Positions 1-8,160 of a DNA stretch of 64,000 nucleotides are shown piece by piece; the stretch's first letter is position 1; each line of letters starts with the position of its first letter. Under the pieces are notes generated by a model. That model was not told the DNA's origin, did not search any database, and saw only the letters and a program-made list of their open reading frames with translations. This DNA comes from Clostridiales bacterium (GTDB lineage Bacteria; Bacillota; Clostridia; Peptostreptococcales; Acidaminobacteraceae): the NCBI GenBank assembly GCA_016933835.1, contig JAFGAC010000194.1, positions 124,001 through 188,000 of the forward strand, written 5' to 3'. Made by a program: the position numbers and the translations under genes.

Positions 1-46
1 TTCTGCCACCTAAATTCATTTCAAATGTTTTTGAAATATAACTCAT
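1..46 (-). CDS. pnp: Polynucleotide phosphorylase, N-terminal fragment (runs off window)
   Basis: Only 15 codons are present, beginning MSYISKTFEMNLGGR, behind a strong GGAGGT ribosome binding site at about 51-56. The start resembles the N-terminus of PNPase (a short lead, then a F-x-hydrophobic-x-L-x-G-R strand). The position directly downstream of rpsO is the conserved place for pnp. PNPase is a 3'-to-5' phosphorolytic exoribonuclease of the RNA degradosome. The call rests mainly on synteny plus this short match. Confidence 0.75.
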   Translation of the reverse strand, partial: MSYISKTFEMNLGGR

Positions 47-67
47 AAATACCTCCTATTAATTTTT

Positions 68-158
68 AGAGCATTTTAGAATTTATCCTACTTGAAGTAA
101 GCATAATTATTATTTTGTCCACTTCAAGTAGGACAAAAGCAATAAATTCTAAAACTCT
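68..158 (-). promoter_or_regulatory. Long stem-loop in the rpsO-pnp spacer (pnp leader)
   Basis: Two perfect arm pairs nest here. The inner 13-bp pair is 86-98 with 121-133, and the outer 12-bp pair is 74-85 with 143-154, extended by AGAG at 68-71 with CTCT at 155-158. The loop is 22 nt, with a 9-nt bulge on one side. The RNA ends about 20 nt before the pnp ribosome binding site. By analogy with Escherichia coli, a long stem here could be an RNase III site used in PNPase autoregulation; that function is inferred. Confidence 0.6.
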
Positions 159-168
159 TATTATAAGA

Positions 169-191
169 AATAGCGGGATCTCCCCGCTATT
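169..191 (-). terminator. Hairpin after rpsO
   Basis: A perfect 9-bp stem (169-177 with 183-191, sequence AATAGCGGG) has a 5-nt loop and starts a few bases past the rpsO stop. On the minus strand it is followed by TTCTTATAATAAG, a poor U-tract, so termination is probably partial and some transcription may continue into pnp. Confidence 0.6.
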
Positions 192-194
192 GAC

Positions 195-461
195 TTATTT
201 TCTTAAGTTTAATTTTACAAGGATTGCACGATATCTTTCGATATCCAATTTCTTAAGATAGTTTAACAATCTTCTTCTTTGACCAACCATTTTAAGAAGA
301 CCTCTTCTTGAATGGTGATCTTTTTTATGCATTTTAAGATGATCATTCAAATAATTTATTCTGAAAGTCAATAATGCAATTTGAACTTCTGGTGAACCTG
401 TGTCACCATCATGAGTTTTAAACTCACCAATTATTTGTTGCTTTTTTTCTTTTGTAATCAT
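195..461 (-). CDS. rpsO: 30S ribosomal protein S15
   Basis: 88 aa, the usual S15 length. S15 is a primary binder of the central domain of 16S rRNA in the small subunit. The sequence shows the family core [14 protein letters not shown] near residues 19-32, DHHSRRGLL near 48-56 and the basic C-terminal helix with QRRRLLNYL. The start has GGAGG seven bases upstream. It sits between ribF and pnp, the standard bacterial order. A 103-nt leader upstream could carry S15 autoregulation. Confidence 0.98.
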   Translation of the reverse strand: MITKEKKQQIIGEFKTHDGDTGSPEVQIALLTFRINYLNDHLKMHKKDHHSRRGLLKMVGQRRRLLNYLKKLDIERYRAILVKLNLRK

Positions 462-564
462 GTGTAACCTCCATAATTTTATTTATATCCCTTAAAGCCC
501 TGTAATTCGTTGGAGAATCGAAAAACTGAGTATTAAGTTTAACAATTAATTTTAACATAATATT
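462..564 (-). promoter_or_regulatory. rpsO leader/spacer, possible S15 autoregulatory region
   Basis: This 103-nt spacer between ribF and rpsO shows a small stem (TTCG with CGAA around a 9-nt loop), and its CTCC loop could pair with the GGAGG ribosome binding site, giving a pseudoknot-like arrangement. S15 commonly represses its own mRNA through such structures. I see no convincing -35/-10 pair. The assignment is a guess from position and pairing. Confidence 0.3.
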
Positions 565-1497
565 TTACTTAAGTAAACTATTGAATACAAATTTAGCTTT
601 TTCAACATCATTTTCAATCCATTTAATCAGTTCTTCTTTAGAATGAAATTTCATTTCATCTCTTATTCGACTGATAAATTCAACAACAATTTCCTTTTCA
701 TAAAGATCACCATTGAAATTGAAAATGAATGTTTCAAAATTTAATTCATTTTGATTGAAAGTAGGATTAAATCCAATATTTGTTATCGAATTATATCTTA
801 TGTTTTTCGATAATACTTGTGTAATATAAACGCCAGGTTTTAAAGTATGCATGCTTTGGTCAATTTTAAGATTCGCTGTGGGAAATCCAATTTCAGTACC
901 GATTTTTTTACCAGGCATTACAATACTTCTATAATAATGTCTGCGCCCCAAAAACTTATTGACTTCTTCAATATTTCCTTCAGACAATAATTCTCTAATC
1001 AAAGTTGAGCTCACACGCATTCCATCAACTAAAATAGGCTCAATAACATCTAATTCGTATTTGAATTCATTTTGTAAACGCAATAGCAATTCATAATTTC
1101 CTTGTGCTTTTTTACCAAAACGAAAATCATGTCCGATTACTAAATGTTTTACATTTAAATGATTTAAAAGTATTTCTCTGATGAATTTTTCTGCTGAAAT
1201 ATTCATGTGATTTTCATTGAACTCTATCAATATCAGATAATCAACATGCAATTGACTAATCAATCTCACTTTTTCATCTAAAGTAATAATATTTTTTACT
1301 TTTCCGCCTGTTGTTACTTCCTTAGGAATATTAGAAAAAGTATAGACAACAGATTTTAAACCATCTTCTTTACATTTTTTTACAACCGTCTCTATTACTT
1401 CTTTATGTCCAATATGAAGTCCATCAAAAGTTCCTATTGTCACTCCGACTTGATCATTAATGCTATTTATATCATCTATGTCAAAAAAAACCTTCAT
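565..1497 (-). CDS. ribF: Bifunctional riboflavin kinase / FAD synthetase
   Basis: 310 aa, normal for RibF. It phosphorylates riboflavin to FMN and then adenylates FMN to FAD in the cytoplasm. The N-terminal nucleotidyltransferase domain shows GTFDGLHIGH at 22-31 and GHDFRFGKKAQGN near 122-134. The C-terminal flavokinase domain shows GFPTANL at 204-210 followed by a GVY segment. AGAGGTT precedes the ATG. It lies three bases after truB, at the end of the rimP-nusA-infB-truB transcription unit. Confidence 0.97.
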   Translation of the reverse strand: MKVFFDIDDINSINDQVGVTIGTFDGLHIGHKEVIETVVKKCKEDGLKSVVYTFSNIPKEVTTGGKVKNIITLDEKVRLISQLHVDYLILIEFNENHMNISAEKFIREILLNHLNVKHLVIGHDFRFGKKAQGNYELLLRLQNEFKYELDVIEPILVDGMRVSSTLIRELLSEGNIEEVNKFLGRRHYYRSIVMPGKKIGTEIGFPTANLKIDQSMHTLKPGVYITQVLSKNIRYNSITNIGFNPTFNQNELNFETFIFNFNGDLYEKEIVVEFISRIRDEMKFHSKEELIKWIENDVEKAKFVFNSLLK

Positions 1498-1499
1498 AT

Positions 1500-2378
1500 T
1501 TAAACCTCTCTCAAAAATCTCTTTTTAATGATAATCTCATTTTTTTCACACACTGCGATTCCTACAAGATTTTTCTTGTACATTAATTTTATCAATGAAT
1601 TATCTTGTTGAGGAATTTTAACAGGAATGCCATTGCTAAATTGAATAAAATCATCTGATGGCAATTCATACGTGCTTGCATTTCTTAATATATCTTTCAT
1701 GCTTATTAAGAACTCATTGTTATTAGACTTCACCATCTGATGCAATTCTTCCAAAGTATATGATTCTTCAACGGAGAATGATTCGTTTTCTAGTCTTATC
1801 AAATTAGACATCAAAGCTTTTGTACCAAGTTTATCACCAATATCATTGATTAAGCTTCTCACATAAGTACCTCTAGTACAAACTATGTCAAAAATCACTT
1901 TTTTTTCATTGAAATCAATTAATTCCAGCGATTTTATTTCAATATCTCTGGCTTCTCTTTCAATTTCAATTCCTTTTCGCGCTAATTCGTACATTTTTTT
2001 ACCATTGACTTTTAAAGCTGAATACATTGGCGGAACCTGTTTTGATTTACCAAGAAATGTGTTAAGTACATCAATCAGCATTATTTCATCAATTCTGAAA
2101 TTCATTTCTTTTTCTTCAATTTTTCCCCAAATATCCAAGGTATCACTTGTCATTCCAAAAATCATTTCAGCTCTATATTTTTTATAGGGGCTGTTCATAA
2201 AAGAAATCAGTTTTGTTGCATCCCCGATAAAAATATTTAGAACACCAGTCGCCATTGGATCAAGTGTACCGCTATGCCCTATTTTTTTTTGATTGAAAAG
2301 TTTTCTCAATACTCCAACAACATTATGAGAAGTCATTTGAGATGGTTTTATTACATTAACCAATCCTTGCATAGACAT
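1500..2378 (-). CDS. truB: tRNA pseudouridine(55) synthase
   Basis: 292 aa. It converts U55 to pseudouridine in the T-loop of tRNAs. The catalytic motif GHSGTLDPMATGVL lies at about 34-47 with Asp40 as the expected nucleophile. RGTYVRSLINDIG further on is the second conserved block, and the C-terminal part resembles a PUA domain. The start overlaps the 3' end of the DHH phosphoesterase gene by 23 bases, implying coupled translation. Met3 is an alternative start. Confidence 0.97.
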   Translation of the reverse strand: MSMQGLVNVIKPSQMTSHNVVGVLRKLFNQKKIGHSGTLDPMATGVLNIFIGDATKLISFMNSPYKKYRAEMIFGMTSDTLDIWGKIEEKEMNFRIDEIMLIDVLNTFLGKSKQVPPMYSALKVNGKKMYELARKGIEIEREARDIEIKSLELIDFNEKKVIFDIVCTRGTYVRSLINDIGDKLGTKALMSNLIRLENESFSVEESYTLEELHQMVKSNNNEFLISMKDILRNASTYELPSDDFIQFSNGIPVKIPQQDNSLIKLMYKKNLVGIAVCEKNEIIIKKRFLREV

Positions 2379-3300
2379 TATCCAACTCTTCCAAAATTAG
2401 TTTTTTTGCAGCTTCAAGTGTAGTAGCCATTCCAAAACCAGCCGCATTTTTATGACCGCCCCCACCATGATTCACTGCAATTTCAGCAACATCAAAGTCA
2501 GATTTCGATCTCATTGATATCTTCACTTCATTCTCTTTTTCAACAATAACGACTGAAATTTCTACACCTTCTATGTTCCTTATAGCTTCAACAATATTAT
2601 CTGTGTTTTTACATCCATAAGTATTTCTTATTTCATGAGAAATTGTAACTATACCCACTTGATTGTTGTTATAAAATTCAACTTGATCAAGTACTTTTGC
2701 ATCGAAAATAAATTTTTTAAGCGGAATATTTTGAAATAGATTGCGACTTATTTCAGTTACATCAATATTATTCTTCATTAGTTTCGCAATAATCTCATGT
2801 GTTATTGATGTTGTATTACTGTACATGAAATTTCCTGTATCAGTAGCTATTGCTGTGTATAAATCTTCAGAAATTTCTGTATCGAAATCAACATTCATTT
2901 CAATAAGCAAGTTATAAATTATTTCGCCTGTAGCACTCGCTTCACTATCAACAAAATTTAATTCTCCAAAAAAAGTATTTGTTTTATGATGATCAATATT
3001 TATGATGGGTTTCACTAGAAATTCAATTCTGTCTTTAAGTCTATCAATATCACTTGAATCAAGTGATATGATCAAATCATATTCGTCGATATTTAGTGAA
3101 CTTACCCAAAAATCATGGAAATCAAGAAATTTCAATTCATATGATATTTCATCCAAACTGATTATTTTCACTTTCTTATTCAGCTTTAATAATCCCTTTG
3201 CCAAAGCCAGTGAAGAACCAACAGCATCCCCATCTGGCTTTAGATGGGGCATTATCACTATTGATTTACTGGCATTAATTCTATTGATTATCTTTTTCAT
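2356..3300 (-). CDS. nrnA: DHH/DHHA1 phosphoesterase (nanoRNase/pAp phosphatase, NrnA-like)
   Basis: About 314 aa. The family degrades short oligoribonucleotides and dephosphorylates 3'-phosphoadenosine 5'-phosphate. Visible signatures are MPHLKPDGDAVGSS near the N-terminus, an Asp pair in SLDSSDIDRL, the DHH motif in NIDHHKTN, and the C-terminal DHHA1 motif GGGGHKNAAGF. Several in-frame ATGs cluster at the start; I chose the one before KKIINR, but 3303 or 3306 fit a GAGAG ribosome binding site equally well. It overlaps the end of rbfA and sits in the usual rbfA-nrnA-truB order. Confidence 0.93.
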   Translation of the reverse strand: MKKIINRINASKSIVIMPHLKPDGDAVGSSLALAKGLLKLNKKVKIISLDEISYELKFLDFHDFWVSSLNIDEYDLIISLDSSDIDRLKDRIEFLVKPIINIDHHKTNTFFGELNFVDSEASATGEIIYNLLIEMNVDFDTEISEDLYTAIATDTGNFMYSNTTSITHEIIAKLMKNNIDVTEISRNLFQNIPLKKFIFDAKVLDQVEFYNNNQVGIVTISHEIRNTYGCKNTDNIVEAIRNIEGVEISVVIVEKENEVKISMRSKSDFDVAEIAVNHGGGGHKNAAGFGMATTLEAAKKLILEELDNVYARIG

Positions 3301-3661
3301 CATCATCACTCTCATGATCAATATCCAAACCTTTTATGATTTTCTCTAAATGCATGGCATTTTTAATAGATTCATCTAATTTGAAAATCGGTTCAGGCGT
3401 AAAATGCATTTTTATTTCTTTTCCTATTTCTCTTCTAATATAACCTTTTGCCTTGTTAAGTCCTTTCATTGCTTCAACGATATCAACATTATCTTCAAGA
3501 AAACTGATATAAATATTCACAAATCTAAGGTCTTTTGTTGTATCAACATGTGTGATACTTGTAAAATGTGGAACTCTTGGATCTTTCAACTCATACATAA
3601 TCATATGGCTGACTATTTTTTTAATCTCTTCAGAGATTCTTTTATTTCTATCGAATTTCAT
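3281..3661 (-). CDS. rbfA: 30S ribosome-binding factor A
   Basis: 126 aa. RbfA binds free 30S subunits and helps maturation of the 5' end of 16S rRNA. The KH-like fold sequence is recognisable: RISEEIKKIVSHMI at the N-terminus, then ELKDPRV, and FTPEPIFKLDESI near residue 87. The C-terminus is an acidic tail (DHESDDDEKD). The start has AGGAG upstream. It lies 14 bases after infB, as in most bacteria. Confidence 0.96.
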   Translation of the reverse strand: MKFDRNKRISEEIKKIVSHMIMYELKDPRVPHFTSITHVDTTKDLRFVNIYISFLEDNVDIVEAMKGLNKAKGYIRREIGKEIKMHFTPEPIFKLDESIKNAMHLEKIIKGLDIDHESDDDEKDNQ

Positions 3662-3675
3662 AATTGTTCTCCTAA

Positions 3676-5907
3676 CTAATCAAGAGTTCTCTCAATTTCT
3701 TTAATATAGAAGGTTTCTATAATATCGCCTTCTTTTAAGTCATTGAAATTTTCTAGGCCGATACCACATTCGTATCCAGTGTTAACTTCTTTAACATCAT
3801 CTTTAAAACGCTTCAATGACGAAATTTTACCTTCAAATATGACAATACCTTCTCGTATCAAGCGAACTTTTGAATTTCTAGATGCCTTTCCTTCTAATAC
3901 ATATGCACCTGCAATCGTTCCGATATTCGGAACTTTAAAAGTAGTTCTTACTTCAATCTTTCCTTCAATCATCTCTCTGTATTCAGGTTCCAACAGACCA
4001 GATAATGCGTCTTTAACATCTTTGATTGCTTCATATATAATTCGATAGGTTCTTAATTCAACTTTTTCAATATCTGCAAGTGATGCAACGTTTGTACTAG
4101 GACGAACATTAAATCCTATAATGATTGCCTTAGAAGCAGAAGCCAGAAGCACATCTGATTCAGTTATCGCACCTATTTGAGAGTGGATGATATTAACTCT
4201 TACTTCTTCATTAGATAGTTTTGCCAAAGATTGTTTTATCGCTTCCATTGAACCGTGAACATCTGCTTTAAGAACGATATTGAGTTCTTTTATTTCACCA
4301 TCTTTAATTTGCTCAAACAGTTCTTCCAACGTAACACCTTTTTTATTTGATCTCATTGCTTGTTCTTTTCCAATATTGATATTTCTCTCAGCATGGAGTC
4401 TAGCTCTTTTATCTTCAGTTGTCACATAGAATTTCTCTCCGGCAACAGGTACTTCATTTAAACCTAAAACTTCAACTGAAGTTGATGGTTTTGCACTTTT
4501 TACATTCTTGCCTTTGTCATTGAACATGGCTCTGACTTTACCATATGTTCTGCCTACGAAAATCGGATCTCCAATTTTCAATGTGCCATTTTGAACAAGT
4601 ACAGTGGCAACTGGCCCGCGGCCCTTGTCAAGATTTGCTTCAATTACAGTACCGATTGCAGGTCTTTTTGGATTTGCTTTCAATTCTTCAATTTCAGCTA
4701 CAAGAAGGATCATTTCTAGCAAAGTATCAATTCCTTCTCCTTTTAAAGCAGACAATTCAACAGAGATAATATCCCCACCCCAATCTTCAACTAGAAGATC
4801 ATGATCAGCCAACTCTTTTTTAACGCGATCAGGATTTGCATTATCTTTGTCTATCTTATTGATAGCAACAATGATTGGTACTCCAGCTGCTTTTGCATGG
4901 TCAATCGCTTCAATTGTCTGAGGCATAACACCATCATCAGCGGCAACAACCAGTACAGCTATATCCGTCACTTTTGCACCCCTAGCTCTGAGTGTTGTAA
5001 ATGCCTCATGACCAGGTGTATCTAAAAATACGATTTTTTTATTGTTGATATATACTTCAGAAGCTCCAATATGCTGTGTTATCCCACCAGCTTCGCCTTT
5101 AGTCACTGATGTTTTTCTAATTGCATCCAATAAAGATGTTTTACCATGATCGACATGACCCATTACAGTTACTACTGGTGCTCTAAATACCAGATCTTTT
5201 TCATTGTCGTCATATTCGAATTCCAATTCATTAAGTTCAACTTCAGTTTTTTCTTTTTCAACTTCAAAACCATATTCCAAAGCTAAAAGTTCAGCAATTT
5301 CCAAATCAAGTGATGCATTTATTGCCATCATCTTATTATATTCTGTCATCAATTTGATAATTATATCATTTGCTTGCACATCAATTAAATCTGCAAATTC
5401 ACCAATCGTCAATTCATTTGGAAGAATTACTGATTTGTTATCAGAAGTTGATTCTTCTTTAGGCAATTGCTTATAATAAGCTCTTGATTTTTTTGTCTTT
5501 TTAGAATAATCCCTTGGTCCTTTTCTTACATCCTTAACAATATTTTCCGTCTCTTTTTTGGGATGTTTTTTAATTTTCTCTACAGGTATTATTGCATCTT
5601 CATTAACTTTGTCAGGAGTTATTTTTTTAGGCAAAGGCTTATTCTTATGTGTTTTTTCTTTAGGTAATACTACTTGATCTTTAGTTGCTTTTGTTTCAGG
5701 TTGATTTGATTTTTTTACGGTTTCTACCACTTTTTCCTTCTTTTCTGCATCATGTAGATGCTTTTTTCTGATTTTCAATGCATCTAAGTCTTCAATCGCA
5801 CTCATATGATTTTTGACCTCGATTCCAAGTTCTGTCAATTCATCAATAATGTCTTTAGTTGATAAATCTAATTCTTTTGATAATTGATATATCCTGATCT
5901 TTGTCAA
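3676..5907 (-). CDS. infB: Translation initiation factor IF-2
   Basis: 743 aa from a TTG start. IF-2 is the GTPase that places fMet-tRNA on the 30S subunit and promotes subunit joining. The N-terminal IF2_N helix region ([15 protein letters not shown]) is followed by a lysine-rich linker, a second IF2_N domain, the G domain with [20 protein letters not shown] and NKIDK, then the C-terminal beta-barrels and the fMet-tRNA-binding domain. TTG at 5907 is preferred over the upstream ATG (5964) because GGAGGTGA sits just before it, and because the ATG would overlap ylxQ by 44 bases. Confidence 0.98.
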   Translation of the reverse strand: MTKIRIYQLSKELDLSTKDIIDELTELGIEVKNHMSAIEDLDALKIRKKHLHDAEKKEKVVETVKKSNQPETKATKDQVVLPKEKTHKNKPLPKKITPDKVNEDAIIPVEKIKKHPKKETENIVKDVRKGPRDYSKKTKKSRAYYKQLPKEESTSDNKSVILPNELTIGEFADLIDVQANDIIIKLMTEYNKMMAINASLDLEIAELLALEYGFEVEKEKTEVELNELEFEYDDNEKDLVFRAPVVTVMGHVDHGKTSLLDAIRKTSVTKGEAGGITQHIGASEVYINNKKIVFLDTPGHEAFTTLRARGAKVTDIAVLVVAADDGVMPQTIEAIDHAKAAGVPIIVAINKIDKDNANPDRVKKELADHDLLVEDWGGDIISVELSALKGEGIDTLLEMILLVAEIEELKANPKRPAIGTVIEANLDKGRGPVATVLVQNGTLKIGDPIFVGRTYGKVRAMFNDKGKNVKSAKPSTSVEVLGLNEVPVAGEKFYVTTEDKRARLHAERNINIGKEQAMRSNKKGVTLEELFEQIKDGEIKELNIVLKADVHGSMEAIKQSLAKLSNEEVRVNIIHSQIGAITESDVLLASASKAIIIGFNVRPSTNVASLADIEKVELRTYRIIYEAIKDVKDALSGLLEPEYREMIEGKIEVRTTFKVPNIGTIAGAYVLEGKASRNSKVRLIREGIVIFEGKISSLKRFKDDVKEVNTGYECGIGLENFNDLKEGDIIETFYIKEIERTLD

Positions 5908-5920
5908 AAGATCACCTCCG

Positions 5921-6232
5921 TTATTCGTTTTCCTCAGAGTAATATGCCAGTATTTGCTTTGCAAAATTTTTATCTTTGATTCCTAGAATTGATTTGTTTG
6001 ATTCTCCAATCGCTCTAGATAATTCCTCAGTCGTTGATAGTTTTATGCATTTTATTTGGTGCATTGCAGCTGCTTTCACAACTTTCTTCTCAGTATTTCC
6101 AGACACTTCATCAGAAAAGATAATTAATTCAATATTCCCTAATACAGCAGCTCTCGAAACTTGCTGAAAACCGAACAATACATTATTTGATTTTCTTGCG
6201 AATCCCAAGAGAGTTAAAATTTTACTGTTCAT
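5921..6232 (-). CDS. ylxQ: L7Ae-family RNA-binding protein YlxQ
   Basis: 103 aa, the usual size. L7Ae-type proteins bind kink-turn RNA; the bacterial YlxQ member is ribosome-associated by genomic context. The fold is suggested by [16 protein letters not shown] at 8-23, [11 protein letters not shown] near 38-48, and a hydrophobic helix-strand alternation to the C-terminus ([12 protein letters not shown]). It overlaps the end of ylxR by 11 bases and precedes infB, the conserved nusA-ylxR-ylxQ-infB order of Firmicutes. Its exact role is not established. Confidence 0.9.
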   Translation of the reverse strand: MNSKILTLLGFARKSNNVLFGFQQVSRAAVLGNIELIIFSDEVSGNTEKKVVKAAAMHQIKCIKLSTTEELSRAIGESNKSILGIKDKNFAKQILAYYSEENE

Positions 6233-6491
6233 CAGTAAATTCCTTTTTCAATTGTTCATATATTTCATCAGGCACTTTCATTCCAAAAGCTCTACTTAAA
6301 GCATTTTTCTTGAGAGCAGTTTCAAAACATGCTGTATTCTTACAGATATAAGCTCCCCTTCCATTTGCTTTTCCTGTAAAATCAACAAATAATTGATCTT
6401 CTTTAGTTTTAACGATTCGAAGCATCGTTCTTTTGTCGAATTGCTCATTACAACCTATACATTTTCGTAAAGGAATTTTCTTATTTTTCAA
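6222..6491 (-). CDS. ylxR: YlxR family RNA-binding protein (DUF448)
   Basis: 89 aa from a TTG start at 6491. AGGAG lies nine bases upstream of this TTG, whereas the next upstream TTG (6500) would have no spacing at all. Family signatures are PLRKCIGCNEQFDKRTMLRI at the N-terminus and GRGAYICKNTACFETA in the middle, with four cysteines. YlxR proteins bind RNA and have been linked to transcription control and to RNase P, but the role is unsettled. The gene sits between nusA and ylxQ. Confidence 0.92.
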   Translation of the reverse strand: MKNKKIPLRKCIGCNEQFDKRTMLRIVKTKEDQLFVDFTGKANGRGAYICKNTACFETALKKNALSRAFGMKVPDEIYEQLKKEFTDEQ

Positions 6492-6503
6492 ACCAATCAA
6501 CTC

Positions 6504-7571
6504 CTATGCTTCAACTTTCTCGTTTATCTTAATCATTTCTTCATATTGAGCAACACTTTTTATATCAATTTTCCAATTTGTCAACTTTGCAGCAAGTCTA
6601 GCATTTTGACCTTCTTTACCAATAGCTAGTGATAATTGATAATCCGGCACCACTACCAAAGCACTATGTCTATCATCATTGATAATGACTTTTTCAACTT
6701 TTGATGGATTTAAAGCATTTGTAATGTAGACAATTGGATCTTCACTCCATTCAATGATATCAATCTTTTCACCGCTTAATTCATCCACAACACTTTGAAC
6801 TCGAGATCCCTTTTGTCCTACACATGAGCCTACAGGATCGATATTTGTTTCTTTTGAAAATACCGCAATCTTAGATCTTGAGCCAGCTTCTCGTGAAATA
6901 CTTCTGATTTCCACTTGCCCATCATGTATTTCAGGTACTTCCAATTCAAAAAGTCTTTTTACTAATCCAACATGGGTTCTTGAAACAATGATTTGAGGGG
7001 CTTTATTTGTTTTCTTGACTTCAGTAATGTATGTTTTTATGCGATCTCCCGGCTTATAGTGCTCTGTTGCAATTTGTTCTCCAGGTAAAAGAAGCGCTTC
7101 AGTTTTACCTAAATCAATATATATGATTCCTTTTGAAACTCTCTGTATTATTCCAGTCACAATTTCTGATTCTCTTGTAATAAAAGAATCATATATAACA
7201 TTTCTTTCAGCTTCTCTAATACGTTGTACAACAACCTGTTTTGCCGCTAATGCCGCAATTCTTCCAAAGTTCTTTGGAGTGACTTCTTTTTCAATCAAAT
7301 CCCCAACTGAGTAATTAACATCAATTTTTTTTGCATCTTCCAATGAAATTTGCTCATAAATATTTTCTACAACTTCTACCACGTGAAACAATTCTAAAAC
7401 TTTGAATTTACCTGTATCCCTGTCTATTTCAACAGTTACATTATGCGAGCTTCCAAAATTCTTTTTGAAAGCAGTGATCAATGCAGCTTCAACTGAGTCA
7501 ATCAACGTTTCAGCTGATATACCTTTATCTCTTTCAATTTGATAAATAGCATCAAATAACTCATTCTTCAT
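6504..7571 (-). CDS. nusA: Transcription termination/antitermination protein NusA
   Basis: 355 aa, normal for the Firmicutes form without the C-terminal acidic repeats. NusA binds RNA polymerase and nascent RNA, controlling pausing and termination. Domains in order are the N-terminal polymerase-binding domain (1-125), the S1 domain (from about EIVTGIIQRVSKGIIYIDLG), KH1 (DPVGSCVGQKGSRVQSV) and KH2 (LAIGKEGQNARLAAKLT). GGAGG precedes the ATG. The rimP leader upstream carries a terminator-like hairpin that may let NusA control its own operon. Confidence 0.98.
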   Translation of the reverse strand: MKNELFDAIYQIERDKGISAETLIDSVEAALITAFKKNFGSSHNVTVEIDRDTGKFKVLELFHVVEVVENIYEQISLEDAKKIDVNYSVGDLIEKEVTPKNFGRIAALAAKQVVVQRIREAERNVIYDSFITRESEIVTGIIQRVSKGIIYIDLGKTEALLLPGEQIATEHYKPGDRIKTYITEVKKTNKAPQIIVSRTHVGLVKRLFELEVPEIHDGQVEIRSISREAGSRSKIAVFSKETNIDPVGSCVGQKGSRVQSVVDELSGEKIDIIEWSEDPIVYITNALNPSKVEKVIINDDRHSALVVVPDYQLSLAIGKEGQNARLAAKLTNWKIDIKSVAQYEEMIKINEKVEA

Positions 7572-7582
7572 CTATATCCTCC

Positions 7583-8053
7583 TTATTCAAACTCAGCAAC
7601 TAATCTTACTGAGGCAGTTTTGTCTTTATTGATAACTATTTTTTCGCCTGAAATTTCGTTTTCAATAATAAGTTGTTGATCTATATAATCTAACAGTATT
7701 CCATTGATTATTTTTTGACCGTTAAGTGTTTGATATAACTTCACTTGAATTTTACTGCCTTTAAATTTAATGAAATCATTTTCATTTTTTAATGGTCTAT
7801 CAATTCCAGGAGATGACACTTCAAGAAAGTAATTTTCCTCAATAGGGTCCAATCTGTCTAACTCTTGATTCAGATAAGTGCTGACAATTTGGCAATCATC
7901 AAGTGACACACCGCCATCTTTATCAATATATACTCTCAAGTACCTATGTGGCCCTTCTTTTACAAATTCAACATCCACTAATTCATAATTATTTTCATCT
8001 AAAAAGGGTGAAATAACATCTGTAACAATTCTAGCAACTTTTCCTTTGCTCAT
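7583..8053 (-). CDS. rimP: Ribosome maturation factor RimP
   Basis: 156 aa from the ATG at 8053, which has GAGGAGG eight bases upstream; a longer open frame to 8101 would run into the hairpin. RimP acts in maturation of the 30S subunit. Recognisable segments are LVDVEFVKEGPHRYLRVYID, VSLDDCQIVS and YFLEVSSPGIDRPL, all family hallmarks, followed by an SH3-like C-terminal part. It is the first gene of the rimP-nusA-infB unit. Confidence 0.97.
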   Translation of the reverse strand: MSKGKVARIVTDVISPFLDENNYELVDVEFVKEGPHRYLRVYIDKDGGVSLDDCQIVSTYLNQELDRLDPIEENYFLEVSSPGIDRPLKNENDFIKFKGSKIQVKLYQTLNGQKIINGILLDYIDQQLIIENEISGEKIVINKDKTASVRLVAEFE

Positions 8054-8080
8054 TTTAACAACCTCCTCTATTACAGAAAC

Positions 8081-8106
8081 AAAGAGTGGGAAAAACCCCA
8101 CTCTTT
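8081..8106. terminator. Intrinsic-terminator-like hairpin between polC and rimP (possible leader attenuator)
   Basis: A perfect 10-bp stem, AAAGAGTGGG (8081-8090) with 8097-8106, and a 6-nt loop. On the minus strand the tail reads TTTGTTTCTG, a U-tract broken by G and C. It can end the polC transcript. It also lies downstream of the best promoter candidate for rimP, so it may attenuate the rimP-nusA operon. Confidence 0.7.
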
Positions 8107-8131
8107 TGTCTTTGTATAATACGTTTAATTC

Positions 8132-8160
8132 ATTTTAACATACTATTAAAAATTATGCAA
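8132..8160 (-). promoter_or_regulatory. Candidate promoter for the rimP-nusA-infB operon
   Basis: An extended -10, TGTTAAAAT (hexamer at 8132-8137), lies 17 bases from a weak -35, TTGCAT (8155-8160). The expected transcript start is near 8125, upstream of the hairpin at 8081-8106. The -35 overlaps the last codons of polC. Predicted by eye. Confidence 0.45.
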
